DNA from: CBFHWY01 sp965659675
GTDB lineage: Bacteria > Bacteroidota > Bacteroidia > Flavobacteriales_G > Salibacteraceae
Assembly (NCBI GenBank): GCA_965659675.1
Contig: CBFHWY010000011.1
Coordinates: forward strand, 1-44,690
Length of the DNA: 44,690 nucleotides
Direction of reading: 5' to 3'
The position numbers and the translations under genes were made by a program. The notes under the pieces were generated by a model. It was not told the origin of the DNA and ran no database searches. It worked only from the letters and a program-made list of their open reading frames with translations. Shown piece by piece: positions 25,612 to 34,810 of the stretch (position 1 is the stretch's first letter; each line of letters starts with the position of its first letter).

Positions 25612-26857
25612 TCTTTGTTAGGATTTGTCCGTTTATAATAATCTGTTCTATATGGTCCTCCCCGTATGAGTACATCATAAAGCTGTAGTCTGGGATCGAT
25701 TCCGTAATAAAAATGTTGGCTTTTTTACCTACTGCAATTGAGCCATATTCCTCTTCCAGCTCGAGCGCATTTGCCGCATTTATGGTTGAAGCATTCACTA
25801 CTTCTTCAGGAGTCATATTCATTTTAATGCAGGCCAATGAATTCACCAGGTTCATATTACCTGAAGGTGTGCTACCAGGGTTGTAGTCTGAAGCTAATAC
25901 CAGACCCAAGCCTTCATCTATGATCTTTCTCGCAGGCGTGTACGGAATATTGATAAAGAAAGAACAACCCGGTAAAGCTACCGGAATGGTATTGGAAGTC
26001 TTGAGGGCCTGAAGATCACTTTCCTCAAGTACCTCGAGATGGTCAACACTCAAGGCATTGTGCTTTGTAGCTACTTCAACTCCTCCCAAAGAGGAAAATT
26101 GGTTGACATGTATCTTGGCTCGAATTCCATGGGCGGCAGCGGCAGACAGAAGAAGATCAGTGTGTTCCGCACTAAAGTAACTGCGCTCGCAGAATATGTC
26201 TATATAGTCTAGCTGGTCAGCTTCAATAGCAGCAGGAAGGATCTCTGCGATCACATACTCAATGTAGGCATCGGGCTTGCCTTTAAACTCAGGGGGGACG
26301 GCATGTGCTGCCAGTAAACTGTTCTTAATTCTAACGGGGTATTCCTCATTCAAACGACGCGCCACCCTCAACATCTTCAATTCAGAAGCCAGATCAAGTC
26401 CATAACCCGATTTGATCTCTAAAACTCCTGTTCCTATTTGCATCAATGCTTCCAGTCTGCTTGAAGCCTGAGCATAGAGTTCATCCTCGCTGCTTTCGCG
26501 AAGTTTTAAAGCTGAGTTTGTGATCCCTCCACCTTTTTCGGAGATCTCCTCATAACTGAGACCTTTGATACGGTCAACAAACTCAGACTGACGCGTACCC
26601 GCATAAACCAAATGTGTGTGAGCGTCGATCCAGGAAGGGCAAACTACTTTTCCTTCAGCATCGATCACATGAAGGTCTTTCCAGTTTGTAATGCCAGGAA
26701 AATCGATCATTTCACCAAAACCTATGATGCGATCATCTTCAATCGCTAGCCAGGCGTCTTCAAGGATTGGCAATTCAGCCATTTCTTTTCCCTTCAGAAA
26801 ACTGTTCTGTTCTCTTACCTGAAGTAATTGTTTGATATTCTTGATGAGGATATTCAC
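25604..26857 (-). CDS. hutI: Imidazolonepropionase
   Basis: 417 residues from a GTG start at 26857, giving VNILIKNIKQLLQVRE; this fits the usual family length. A longer frame from TTG at 26893 is rejected because that TTG is part of a promoter -33 element and the -7 box lies in between. Amidohydrolase motifs: DAHTHLVYAGTRQSEF (metal ligands), KSGYGLDL, LAAHAVPPE, KIHVNQFSSLGG, SVDHLEV and LASDYNPGSTPS. It hydrolyses imidazolone-5-propionate to N-formimidoyl-L-glutamate, the substrate of the next gene. It has its own promoter inside a longer minus-strand run. Confidence 0.95.
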   Translation of the reverse strand: MNILIKNIKQLLQVREQNSFLKGKEMAELPILEDAWLAIEDDRIIGFGEMIDFPGITNWKDLHVIDAEGKVVCPSWIDAHTHLVYAGTRQSEFVDRIKGLSYEEISEKGGGITNSALKLRESSEDELYAQASSRLEALMQIGTGVLEIKSGYGLDLASELKMLRVARRLNEEYPVRIKNSLLAAHAVPPEFKGKPDAYIEYVIAEILPAAIEADQLDYIDIFCERSYFSAEHTDLLLSAAAAHGIRAKIHVNQFSSLGGVEVATKHNALSVDHLEVLEESDLQALKTSNTIPVALPGCSFFINIPYTPARKIIDEGLGLVLASDYNPGSTPSGNMNLVNSLACIKMNMTPEEVVNASTINAANALELEEEYGSIAVGKKANIFITESIPDYSFMMYSYGEDHIEQIIINGQILTKNG

Positions 26858-26863
26858 AGCATG

Positions 26864-26894
26864 CAAAGATGGTAGATATCCAGAGGGAGACAAA
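26864..26894 (-). promoter_or_regulatory. hutI promoter, leaderless transcript
   Basis: The minus strand has TTTG at 26891-26894, a 19-base spacer, then CATCTTTG (26864-26871, 7 of 8 to TAnnTTTG), ending 6 bases before the GTG start. Position and spacing are ideal for a transcript that begins at or next to the start codon. Confidence 0.55.
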
Positions 26895-26905
26895 TTTGTG
26901 TGGCC

Positions 26906-29347
26906 CTAAAAATCCACCCTGAAGTAGAAAATAGGAAGTCTCCCCAATTGATACTCCTCCCTTATACTTTCCTCGGGGTCATTCGACTCATCAGGTGCGT
27001 AGGTCAATGTTAGAATATTCTTGGTATCAAAGACATTCACAAGGTCAATTCCAAGCTCCGTGGTGAGATTTTCAGCATTTCTTTTCCAGTTTAGTTTAAG
27101 GTCTGCTCTGAAATACGGTCTGTGCTGACGTGTATTCCGCAGACGATCGATCTCCACTAACTCCCGTTGCAAATTAGATTGCTCAATATCTGGTGAACCA
27201 TACCACCTACCTCCTACTGTGGTTACCTTGGTCCCTGTTTGGATACTGTTCTTCTCACCGATTACCCACTCTTTGGTAAATAGACCATTCACCGCATACT
27301 GACCATTAAAATCAGTACTTCTCCAGCGTCCGTCGCTACCCTGATACATTGCATCGAAGACCGAGGCTGTAACCATGAAGAAGTAACCATTGCTAAAGAA
27401 CTTCTCGAGGGTGAACTCCAGACCATAATTTCGTCCAAGTCCTTCATTGACCAGAGTATCAGGAAAGAATCGAGTAAATCCAGATCCAGTATTCACCAAA
27501 CTAAAGGAACTCGGCCTTAATGTTACTGGAATATCAAAAAGATGCTGGTAATAGGCTTCTAGCTTAACTCTGATATTCTCTCCCAGGATCTTGTCGTAAC
27601 CGAGCACCAGATGATGACTCCTTAAAAAACCCAGATCCTTGTTGTAGGGAAACGGATCTCCGTTTGCATTGCTCACATCACTATAGAATAGCAGGTACGG
27701 AGCTGGTAGTTGGGAGTGCAGACCATAACCAAAGCTCAGACTGGAATTGGATGGCAGCTCATAGCGCAAGCCCAATCTGGGTTCGATCGGCGAAAGAGCT
27801 CCATTCAAACTAAAATACTGCGAATGAAGTCCTGCATTGATCGTGAATCTATTACTCGGTCTGTACTTCCATTGCACATAAGGTTGAAGAAGCAGCGCGG
27901 TTTCATTGTCGGTCTGCCATCGGGTGATCCAATTATAATATCTCGGATCTGAAGTATCAATGATTCTCCCACTATCCTGATAATTAAAAATGTACAGATC
28001 ACCCACGAGACCGTATTTCAAGGTGTTCCTGGAGTTTATCTTCTTATTGATGTAAAAGGCAGTTGCTGTCTTTCGTTCATTGAAAGTATAATCAAGGATC
28101 TTGGTTAAAGAATCCAGGATGAATTGGTTATTGTTATCGATCCTTCTCCAAATGAGATCATGCTCGGCACTAACACCGCTCTGAGTGCCGGCAACGGTCC
28201 ATTTCAGGAAAGTGCTTTTGTTTATTGGCTTTGTATAGGATGCACCAATTACTCCCATATTACTGCGGAAGTACTGATCGCGATCATTCTCACCGAAGAT
28301 GTTTCGATTTGGCTCCTTCTGATCACTCAAAACAATATCTATGTTGCTGATTCCACCGATTCCAAAAAGAGCAATTTGACCTCCATTCTTCAATGGGAAA
28401 TTAAAGCGCAAACTGGCATCCTGATATGCAGGAGCAGCATCGGTTCCAATATCTATTCCCATTCTGGCAAACAGTCCAATCGTGCTATATCGATACGTGA
28501 ACAAGTAGGAAGAACCCTTTTCTTTGTTCAGTGGACCCTCGCCAAACAGTTCCAGCCCCATGAAACCAGCCTGAGCACTCCATTCATGCTTGCGGTTATT
28601 CCCATTTCTCATCCGCAAATCAAATACTCCTGCAATTCCATTTCCATACTCAGCGGGAAAGGCTCCTGTGAAGAAGTCTGAGTTACCAATATTCTTGTTG
28701 TTGATGATACTAACTGGCCCTCCAGCAGTTCCCGCAATGCTAAAATGATTTGGGTTTGGGATCTCAACTCCCTCCAAACGCCATAGCAGACCAGTAGGTG
28801 AATTACCGCGAATCACAATATCATTCCTTGAATCGTCAGCACCTTGCACTCCAGCAAAATTGCTCGCCATTCTGGCTGGTTCTCCCCTACTTCCGGCGTA
28901 TCGATCGGTTTCGGCAACATCAAAGGCCCTGGCACTTACGGTGGCCATTTCATTCAAAGCTTTTCCATTTCGGTTTGCTCGAATTTCAACCGCTTCCATT
29001 TGAACGGCCGATTCCTGAAGGTCAACATTGAGTACGGTTTCTTTCCCGGAGTTCAGGATGATATTGTTCATCAATCTTTCCTGATATCCGAGGTATGTGA
29101 ATTTCAGATCATGTCTACCCACACGAACCTCGGTCAATTCAAAATTTCCATTGATGTCGGTTATGGTTCCTTTAAGCTGAGTAGTATCTGTAAGCAACAC
29201 AACATTTACCCCAATGAGTGGTATTCGAGAATCGAGATCGACCACCTTTCCTCTTATGGTCGAAGTGACCTGACTGAAAGCTAGTTGCCCTAGAAGGATT
29301 GATCCAAAAAGAATGAGGGCAGTTTTAAATTTAAACTGATTCAGCAT
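26906..29347 (-). CDS. TonB-dependent receptor with carboxypeptidase-regulatory-like N-domain
   Basis: 813 residues. Signal peptide 1-26 (ending LAFSQ); residues 28-115 are a CarboxypepD_reg-like beta domain (STIRGKVVDLDSRIPLIGVNVVLL... GTITDINGNFEL); residues 130-245 are the plug (FAGVQGADDSRNDIVIRGNSPTGLLWRLEGVEIPNP); the rest is a beta-barrel ending in the outer-membrane terminal signature YFRVDF. It lacks an adjacent SusD partner, so it is not a classical polysaccharide-utilisation pair. Its ATG is 2 bases beyond the stop of the GCS-CBS gene. Substrate unknown; hutI begins 48 bases downstream under its own promoter. Confidence 0.92.
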   Translation of the reverse strand: MLNQFKFKTALILFGSILLGQLAFSQVTSTIRGKVVDLDSRIPLIGVNVVLLTDTTQLKGTITDINGNFELTEVRVGRHDLKFTYLGYQERLMNNIILNSGKETVLNVDLQESAVQMEAVEIRANRNGKALNEMATVSARAFDVAETDRYAGSRGEPARMASNFAGVQGADDSRNDIVIRGNSPTGLLWRLEGVEIPNPNHFSIAGTAGGPVSIINNKNIGNSDFFTGAFPAEYGNGIAGVFDLRMRNGNNRKHEWSAQAGFMGLELFGEGPLNKEKGSSYLFTYRYSTIGLFARMGIDIGTDAAPAYQDASLRFNFPLKNGGQIALFGIGGISNIDIVLSDQKEPNRNIFGENDRDQYFRSNMGVIGASYTKPINKSTFLKWTVAGTQSGVSAEHDLIWRRIDNNNQFILDSLTKILDYTFNERKTATAFYINKKINSRNTLKYGLVGDLYIFNYQDSGRIIDTSDPRYYNWITRWQTDNETALLLQPYVQWKYRPSNRFTINAGLHSQYFSLNGALSPIEPRLGLRYELPSNSSLSFGYGLHSQLPAPYLLFYSDVSNANGDPFPYNKDLGFLRSHHLVLGYDKILGENIRVKLEAYYQHLFDIPVTLRPSSFSLVNTGSGFTRFFPDTLVNEGLGRNYGLEFTLEKFFSNGYFFMVTASVFDAMYQGSDGRWRSTDFNGQYAVNGLFTKEWVIGEKNSIQTGTKVTTVGGRWYGSPDIEQSNLQRELVEIDRLRNTRQHRPYFRADLKLNWKRNAENLTTELGIDLVNVFDTKNILTLTYAPDESNDPEESIREEYQLGRLPIFYFRVDF

Positions 29348-29349
29348 TT

Positions 29350-31245
29350 TTATCTGGCATGAAATCGTTTGGTCATTTTCGCTACCTGGATAATGTCACT
29401 TTCTGTGACCACTCCGAGCAATTTCTTCTCTTTAGTTACCATCAAAATACCGGTGCGCTCTCTGGCCATGATATCGACTGCTTCAGCCGTGGTGCAAGAG
29501 GCATCACACTCATGATAGTCGGTTCGCATAATGTCTTTCACAGCAGTATCTGTGCTACCGTCATTAGCCAGAAAATGCTTCAATAAAGCCTGATAAGTGA
29601 TCACGCCACACAGTTCGCCTTCGCTGTTTTCCACTGGAACATAGGGTGTTCTTTTCCAGTCCATTACATTGGTTACTAAATCTAATAGTTCATCATCGAT
29701 CACCGTAAACATATCAGTGGTCATGATCTGCCCAAGCGTGCGGAACTCTTTGTATGAATCGCGTTTTTCTGGGTCAACATCCTCCCATAAGTGAACGGGG
29801 TGATCAGTTTGTTGGTTTTCGAAGATCCCTTTCGTGAGAGAGATACTGGCTTCTCTAGGAGTAGAGCCTATGAGCAGCTCACTGAAGTTCTTCATCATCC
29901 ACTGTGAACCATTGAGGTGTCTGTAGATCCTATTTTCAATGATCCCAAGAAGACGCTCGATATCTGCCTTTTCGACCTTCATGGCCTCTAGCCCTTTATA
30001 GGCCAAAGGAATAAGCTCCTCTTCTATTAGTTTTCCTGCCGACATCGTTTGGCCAAACCAACGAAATTGACAATCAAGGCTTGTTCTGGCTGCATTGTAA
30101 AAGTTATAGCGCACATCCTCGAAACTCATTTTTGAGGGCATATCTGCATATTCAGCTGGCATCCCTTTCATTAGGCCCAACCAGAAGGCAGCATTGGCGA
30201 TCTCATCAACGATACTTGGTCCGGCAGGGATATAACGATTCTCAATCCTCAAATGTGGTTTTCCATTTCCCACACCATAACAGGCTCTATTCCATGAGTA
30301 AACCGTACTGTTATGCATTTTCAAGGCATCGAGCTCTGGGATTTTACCTTCTTTCAGTTGCTCCAATGAGTTTTCTTTCATCTCAGAGGCAAAGAGCAAA
30401 TTATACCTTGATACCTGATCTTTGAAGAGGTCCACGACAGAACCTTCCAGCCATTTTTTACCAAAACTCACTCTTGGCTCCGTATCGCGTTTATCCACAT
30501 TGCTATCCCTGGTATCCACCGACTGCTGAAAAAGGGCTATTCTGGTTTCATTCCAGAGTCTGCGACCCAAGAGCAAGGGTGAGTTTGCACAAGCCGCCAA
30601 AACAGGCCCCGCGATGGTTTGCGACCAATTGTACATAGATTGAAACTCATCCTGATCGATCTGCAAATGCACCTGAAAGCTCGTATTACATGCTTCAAAC
30701 AAAATATTCGGATGTTTTGTGATCAGGTCATCCAAGCCATGAATATTTAGTTCAAAGTCACCTTTTCTCTGACTTCGAATAATGTTGTTGAGCGCTTCAT
30801 AACGCGGGTTAGGCGTCATAAACTCAAAAGAAAGATCACGTTGCTCCAGAGTGGGCAAAATGCCTGTGATCATCACCCTTGTGTTGTGCTTTCCAGCAAC
30901 CTTCTTTGCCTTCTTTAGAAGTCTTCGAAGCTGGTTCTCCATCTTCTGAAAACAATCTTGCTTGAAGGTTCTGGGGTCAAGATTTATCTCCAGGTTAAAC
31001 TGAGCGATCTCCGTTGTGAAGTGATCATCATTAACTTCCTCCAGAATTTGAATATTATTCATTGAAGGACGCCAGTCTTCCGAAAGCAAACACATCTCTT
31101 GCTCAGCTCCTATTCGGGCTATACCGCTCTCGATCATGCGGTTATCAAGCATATATTCTAGCGCCTTGATATCATTGAGAAGGTGGCGTGCAAAGGCGCG
31201 TTTTTCTAGTGGATCACTACACTTGGATACTCTCTGGTCTCCCAT
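29350..31245 (-). CDS. Glutamate-cysteine-ligase-like enzyme fused to a C-terminal CBS-domain pair
   Basis: 631 residues, no signal peptide. Residues 40-480 look like a carboxylate-amine ligase of the glutamine-synthetase fold, GCS2/Gshalike: IGAEQEMCLL (45-54), TTEIAQFNLEINLDPRTF, NTRVMITGILPTL, SFQVHLQID, and the RIENRYIPAGPSIVDEIANAAFW signature. Residues about 500-625 are two CBS motifs (IMTTDMFTVIDDELLDLVTNVM... CGVITYQALLKHFL; VKDIMRTDYHECDASCTTAEAVDIM... LGVVTESDIIQVAKM), which usually bind adenine nucleotides. It is expected to ligate an amine to a gamma-carboxylate using ATP, under nucleotide control; true substrate unknown. It precedes the TonB receptor by 2 bases. Confidence 0.82.
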   Translation of the reverse strand: MGDQRVSKCSDPLEKRAFARHLLNDIKALEYMLDNRMIESGIARIGAEQEMCLLSEDWRPSMNNIQILEEVNDDHFTTEIAQFNLEINLDPRTFKQDCFQKMENQLRRLLKKAKKVAGKHNTRVMITGILPTLEQRDLSFEFMTPNPRYEALNNIIRSQRKGDFELNIHGLDDLITKHPNILFEACNTSFQVHLQIDQDEFQSMYNWSQTIAGPVLAACANSPLLLGRRLWNETRIALFQQSVDTRDSNVDKRDTEPRVSFGKKWLEGSVVDLFKDQVSRYNLLFASEMKENSLEQLKEGKIPELDALKMHNSTVYSWNRACYGVGNGKPHLRIENRYIPAGPSIVDEIANAAFWLGLMKGMPAEYADMPSKMSFEDVRYNFYNAARTSLDCQFRWFGQTMSAGKLIEEELIPLAYKGLEAMKVEKADIERLLGIIENRIYRHLNGSQWMMKNFSELLIGSTPREASISLTKGIFENQQTDHPVHLWEDVDPEKRDSYKEFRTLGQIMTTDMFTVIDDELLDLVTNVMDWKRTPYVPVENSEGELCGVITYQALLKHFLANDGSTDTAVKDIMRTDYHECDASCTTAEAVDIMARERTGILMVTKEKKLLGVVTESDIIQVAKMTKRFHAR

Positions 31246-31254
31246 TCTTAACGA

Positions 31255-31268
31255 TTAGGTCGACCTAA
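31255..31268. other. Perfect 14-bp palindrome upstream of the GCS-CBS gene
   Basis: TTAGGTCGACCTAA is its own reverse complement and lies 10 bases upstream of the ATG at 31245, overlapping a -7-like sequence (TACTTTAG on the minus strand). It could be an operator for a dimeric regulator. Only one copy was noticed in the window. The rest of the 95-base gap is AT-rich and shows nothing else. Confidence 0.35.
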
Positions 31269-31340
31269 AGTAAATAAAGTGAATCAATGAAAAGAGAATT
31301 TAATTATTCAAGTGTGCTTGTAGATCTGACAGGGCATGAC

Positions 31341-32204
31341 TCAATCCTCGATAACGAAATCGGCTATCTTCATCATTAATCTTCTATCTTTCAGTATTTT
31401 AAAATGGCCCAGACCTTCAGTGACCAAAAGCTTTGAATTATGAAGTTTAGCGTGTAAAAATTCACTCTGATCAAGATTCGCTTCATTATCGTCTTTGTCA
31501 TGAACGATCAAATATGGAATATCCTGAGCATACCTCACATTGAACTCTGTTGTATATTCCTCAAAATCAGATCCTGTAAGCTTTCTCACCGCTTTTCTTA
31601 TGGCTTGATTCAATGAAGGAGAAGCATTTATGCGCGCCCGAAAGTCGTTCAGTATATCCTCAGACTTTGTTGGTTGGCTGATGCTGACCACTTTATTGAA
31701 CTTTTGTCCGCGCGACATTGCCGAGAAGATACATGCCGCTCCAAGAGAATGCCCTACTACCGCAAGAGGCTCTTCTTTCAATTCTTTCATTAAAGCCATC
31801 AAACCTGAACTGAAGTGAACCACATTACTGTAATAACCAGGACTTTTCCCATGTCCGTATGCATCAAAAGCCCAAACACTATATCCCTTTTCGATCAAAA
31901 AGCCTGCTAGTATCCTCCATTGGGTAGCTCTGCCCATCCAACCATGCATAACCACCACCGCTGGTCCCTGACCCCATTTATAGGCTTTGAGCTGCTTTCC
32001 CTCTGCTTCGATCTCAAAACTTTGAGCTTCATTGAGAAAGTCTTGTTCCTTCTGAGGATATGGAAAGCGAAATGGAGTGGTAAAGAACTTCACCCCAAGC
32101 CATCTGGCGACGGGTGGTAGTATGCGCTCAAGCACAGGAAAACCTCTTTGCACTATTCTGATGGGCAAAGGATATTTTATACTCCGTGTAGCCTGCTCAG
32201 CCAT
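31341..32204 (-). CDS. Alpha/beta-fold hydrolase
   Basis: 287 residues, no signal peptide. Oxyanion motif VVVMHGWMGRATQW (83-96), a FDAYGHGKSPG strand, nucleophile elbow GHSLGAA with Ser153, probable Asp in LIVHDKDDNEA and His in EGLGHFKIL. Lengths and spacing fit a soluble esterase or thioesterase of the Hydrolase_4/Abhydrolase_1 type. It overlaps the upstream hydrolase gene by 8 bases, so both are made from one message. Substrate cannot be told. Confidence 0.88.
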   Translation of the reverse strand: MAEQATRSIKYPLPIRIVQRGFPVLERILPPVARWLGVKFFTTPFRFPYPQKEQDFLNEAQSFEIEAEGKQLKAYKWGQGPAVVVMHGWMGRATQWRILAGFLIEKGYSVWAFDAYGHGKSPGYYSNVVHFSSGLMALMKELKEEPLAVVGHSLGAACIFSAMSRGQKFNKVVSISQPTKSEDILNDFRARINASPSLNQAIRKAVRKLTGSDFEEYTTEFNVRYAQDIPYLIVHDKDDNEANLDQSEFLHAKLHNSKLLVTEGLGHFKILKDRRLMMKIADFVIED

Positions 32205-33033
32205 GCTTTGAATTGTTTTTGATGAATTCTATGCTTTGATCGACCACGAGTTGGGCCTCAGGGGAAATATCTCCCTCAAAGGGATGTGACATGTTGAAGG
32301 TATGCTGCGCGCCTTCTACAACGATCAATTCTGCATTCTTTGTCCATTCATAGAGTTTTCGAGCATCATCAAGAGTGACGGCCTCATCTTCTGTACCCTG
32401 ACAAATCAAGATGGGTAGATCCAAGGATTCACATGACTTTTGTATTGAATGCTTGTCGGCGTTCTTTTCAAGGTCGCGGATAATATCATAATTCATAGGC
32501 ATCATTTGACCCGTTCTGGCATTGGCGATCTCAATACGCCCTTGCTTTTGCCACTTTTCAAGGTCGAATTTCCTGAACCAGGCACTGTAGTCTGAAACAC
32601 CTGCCCAGGAAATGCAAGTCCGGGGCTCGTGATGATCGGCCGCGGCTATGATTCCTATTCCTGCTCCCCTACTGTGACCCATATAGAAGACCGGAAGATC
32701 ACTAAGCAAAGCTTCCTGCTCCAAAAGGAATCTCTCCAAGGTCTGGAGGTCGTGCAACTCTTTGCTCAAAGTATTCGCAGCAAACTTTTCCAATTGGCTA
32801 AATTCCTCTGGCTTTTCGAGGCCAACACCGTTGTGCGAAAAGTTAAATTTCACAAAAGCAAGGCCCTCATTCATAAATCGCTCTGCGACATAGTCAAAAT
32901 GCCCCCAGTCTTTAAAGCCCTTAAAACCATGCATGAAAAACACAAGTGCATGGGGGGCGTCAGGGAGGTAAATGTCATAAAGCAGACCAATTAACTCATC
33001 AAGCTGCAATATTTGGTTTTGTCTAACGTACAT
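32197..33033 (-). CDS. Alpha/beta hydrolase, dienelactone-hydrolase-like
   Basis: 278 residues. HGFKGFKDWGHF (35-46) is the oxyanion stretch, GHSRGAG the nucleophile elbow with Ser121, probable Asp in CQGTEDEAVTLDD and His in GAQHTFN. The pattern HGFKGFKDW and GHSRGG-like elbow are typical of a Bacteroidota group of cytoplasmic hydrolases; different enough from the next gene to be a separate subfamily, not a recent duplicate. A TACTTTTG box (33046-33053) lies 12 bases before the ATG. Confidence 0.88.
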   Translation of the reverse strand: MYVRQNQILQLDELIGLLYDIYLPDAPHALVFFMHGFKGFKDWGHFDYVAERFMNEGLAFVKFNFSHNGVGLEKPEEFSQLEKFAANTLSKELHDLQTLERFLLEQEALLSDLPVFYMGHSRGAGIGIIAAADHHEPRTCISWAGVSDYSAWFRKFDLEKWQKQGRIEIANARTGQMMPMNYDIIRDLEKNADKHSIQKSCESLDLPILICQGTEDEAVTLDDARKLYEWTKNAELIVVEGAQHTFNMSHPFEGDISPEAQLVVDQSIEFIKNNSKHG

Positions 33034-33075
33034 TTATAACTTGAACAAAAGTAAAAGACGGAGGTTCTAAGAGTG

Positions 33076-33570
33076 ATGAATTACCAGAATATTATTGCAG
33101 TAGCATTGTGCTTGTCTTTCATGTCATGCGGCAATGCACAAGATCAAAAATCATCGGATAAGGAAATGGAGAACAAGAACTACCCAATTAGCAAGTCTGA
33201 GGAAGAGTGGAAAAAAGAACTGAGTGAAGAAGAATATCGTATTCTTCGACAAGCTGGCACGGAGCGAGCTTTCACCGGAAAGTATTACAACCACCACGAC
33301 GATGGCACCTATACCTGTGCTGCCTGCGGTACCGCTTTGTTTGCCTCAGGCACAAAGTTCGAATCAGGCTCAGGGTGGCCAAGTTTCTACGATGTGATAT
33401 CAAAGGCGAATGTTGACCTTATTGTGGACAGAAGTATTGGAATGATCCGCACCGAAGTGCGTTGTGGAAAGTGTGGAGGTCACCTTGGACACGTGTTTGA
33501 TGATGGCCCAAATCCTACGGGACAGCGCTATTGCATCAACTCTGCCGCTTTGGATTTCAAGAAGGAATAG
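33076..33570 (+). CDS. msrB: Peptide-methionine (R)-S-oxide reductase, lipoprotein form
   Basis: 164 residues from ATG 33076 (GTG one codon before is less likely). Residues 1-18 are a lipoprotein signal (LSFMSC, Cys18). Zinc sites CAAC (81-84) and CGKC (130-133), substrate region SGSGWPSFY and catalytic Cys153 in RYCINSAALDF. It reduces methionine-R-sulphoxide in proteins; the lipobox puts it in the envelope, so it protects periplasmic proteins and needs an electron donor there. Unusually for this window a Shine-Dalgarno-like GGAGG is present (33060-33064, 11 bases before the ATG). Its 3' end overlaps the convergent glycosyltransferase gene by 14 bases. Confidence 0.95.
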   Translation: MNYQNIIAVALCLSFMSCGNAQDQKSSDKEMENKNYPISKSEEEWKKELSEEEYRILRQAGTERAFTGKYYNHHDDGTYTCAACGTALFASGTKFESGSGWPSFYDVISKANVDLIVDRSIGMIRTEVRCGKCGGHLGHVFDDGPNPTGQRYCINSAALDFKKE

Positions 33571-34759
33571 CCTTCTTTTTATTGAGCATTTTCTCAAAAT
33601 GCTCAAGTTCCGACTTCCAGAGATACCTGGATTTGCCCATGCTTCGTGAGTTATCCCTGTATTTGGTCCAGACTGATCGATCTTCAAGCAGCTCCAATAC
33701 ACTTTTTACAAATGCCTCTTCATCATTCGCCACTGAAAGGTGCGTGCCATGCTCGAGATCAATTCCTTCTACACCAATGTCGGTGGTGACCATTGGAAGT
33801 CCTCTGTAAAGATTGTCGAGCACTTTTATTTTCATCCCGCTTCCATATCTAAGTGGCACAACGCCAACCCGACATGAGCCCATAACCTGCATTGGGTCTT
33901 CCACATAGCCCAATGACTCTACCTGGGGCCATTTTCTCAACTGCTTTTTTAGTTCTCGCTTTGCTCCTTTGCCCAATAGCTTAAATTTTAAGTCTGGCTC
34001 TTTTTCGATCAGGATCGGCCAAACTTTCTGGAAGAACCATACGAGTCCATCGCTATTGGCTGGCCAGGATAATGAACCCATATAGAATAGGGCTTTTTCT
34101 GTGTTTTCAAATTCAATATCTGCTTCCTTTAACCAGTGGTCACTTCCAAGGTGCTTTGTTTCAGCATAATTTGGGATCTCAATGCCTAGCTCCTCGAATT
34201 TTGAATGATCAGACTCCGCCATAAAATTCAAAGAAGAACTTGATATCAAACGTTTCTCTGCTGCGATCACTCTTTGGGTCTCAAGGCTTATGGCTCTTTT
34301 CTTCAGTGGTTCGCGTTCCAATTGTGCCAGACGCTCCCAAAGTTTAAACTCTGCGTTATGGGCGTGGTATATGATCTTAGGCCCTTTGACTTCATCCAGA
34401 TAAATGCCCATTTCATAATGATCTATGATCACCATGTCAACATCCACCGCCATATGATGGATAATCTCTGCGGCCTTTGGATGATAGTTTCTATACTGGT
34501 TTAATGGAATCTTCCTGGTATAAGATCGCAATAGGTTCATCAGATTCCGCTTGCGCTTCAGTTTGAAGCTTGCGTAGGCATCAAGGTTCACTTCCTTCAA
34601 AAATGCTTCCTCTCTTTCCTCAGAATTAGCGTCGACCAAAGCAAAGACTGATAACTCATGTTTGCGACTCAGGTGGTCAATGAGCTTAAATGACTTGATA
34701 GTACCTCCGCTCCTCGCAGGAAATGGAAGCTCCGTTGTGATGAAGAGAATCCTTGACAT
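33557..34759 (-). CDS. Glycosyltransferase, GT-B fold (GT4-like)
   Basis: 400 residues from ATG 34759; the longer reading from TTG 34768 is rejected because that TTG lies in the -7 box TACCTTTG (34766-34773). N-terminal Rossmann half: ILFITTELPFPARSGGTIKSFKLIDHLSR, IIYHAHNAEFKLW. C-terminal half: FYMGSLSWPANSDGLVWFFQKVWP, KFKLLGKGA, VGVVPLRYGSGMKIKVLDNLYRGLPMVTTDIGVEGI, which is the donor-binding region of TIGR03087-like/GT4 enzymes. Makes a glycosidic bond from a sugar nucleotide; acceptor unknown. Probably cell-surface glycan synthesis. Confidence 0.88.
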   Translation of the reverse strand: MSRILFITTELPFPARSGGTIKSFKLIDHLSRKHELSVFALVDANSEEREEAFLKEVNLDAYASFKLKRKRNLMNLLRSYTRKIPLNQYRNYHPKAAEIIHHMAVDVDMVIIDHYEMGIYLDEVKGPKIIYHAHNAEFKLWERLAQLEREPLKKRAISLETQRVIAAEKRLISSSSLNFMAESDHSKFEELGIEIPNYAETKHLGSDHWLKEADIEFENTEKALFYMGSLSWPANSDGLVWFFQKVWPILIEKEPDLKFKLLGKGAKRELKKQLRKWPQVESLGYVEDPMQVMGSCRVGVVPLRYGSGMKIKVLDNLYRGLPMVTTDIGVEGIDLEHGTHLSVANDEEAFVKSVLELLEDRSVWTKYRDNSRSMGKSRYLWKSELEHFEKMLNKKKAIPS

Positions 34760-34810
34760 TTGAATCAAAGGTAGTGCTTAATCGAACGTATTGAAGATTA
34801 GCTTTGCATC

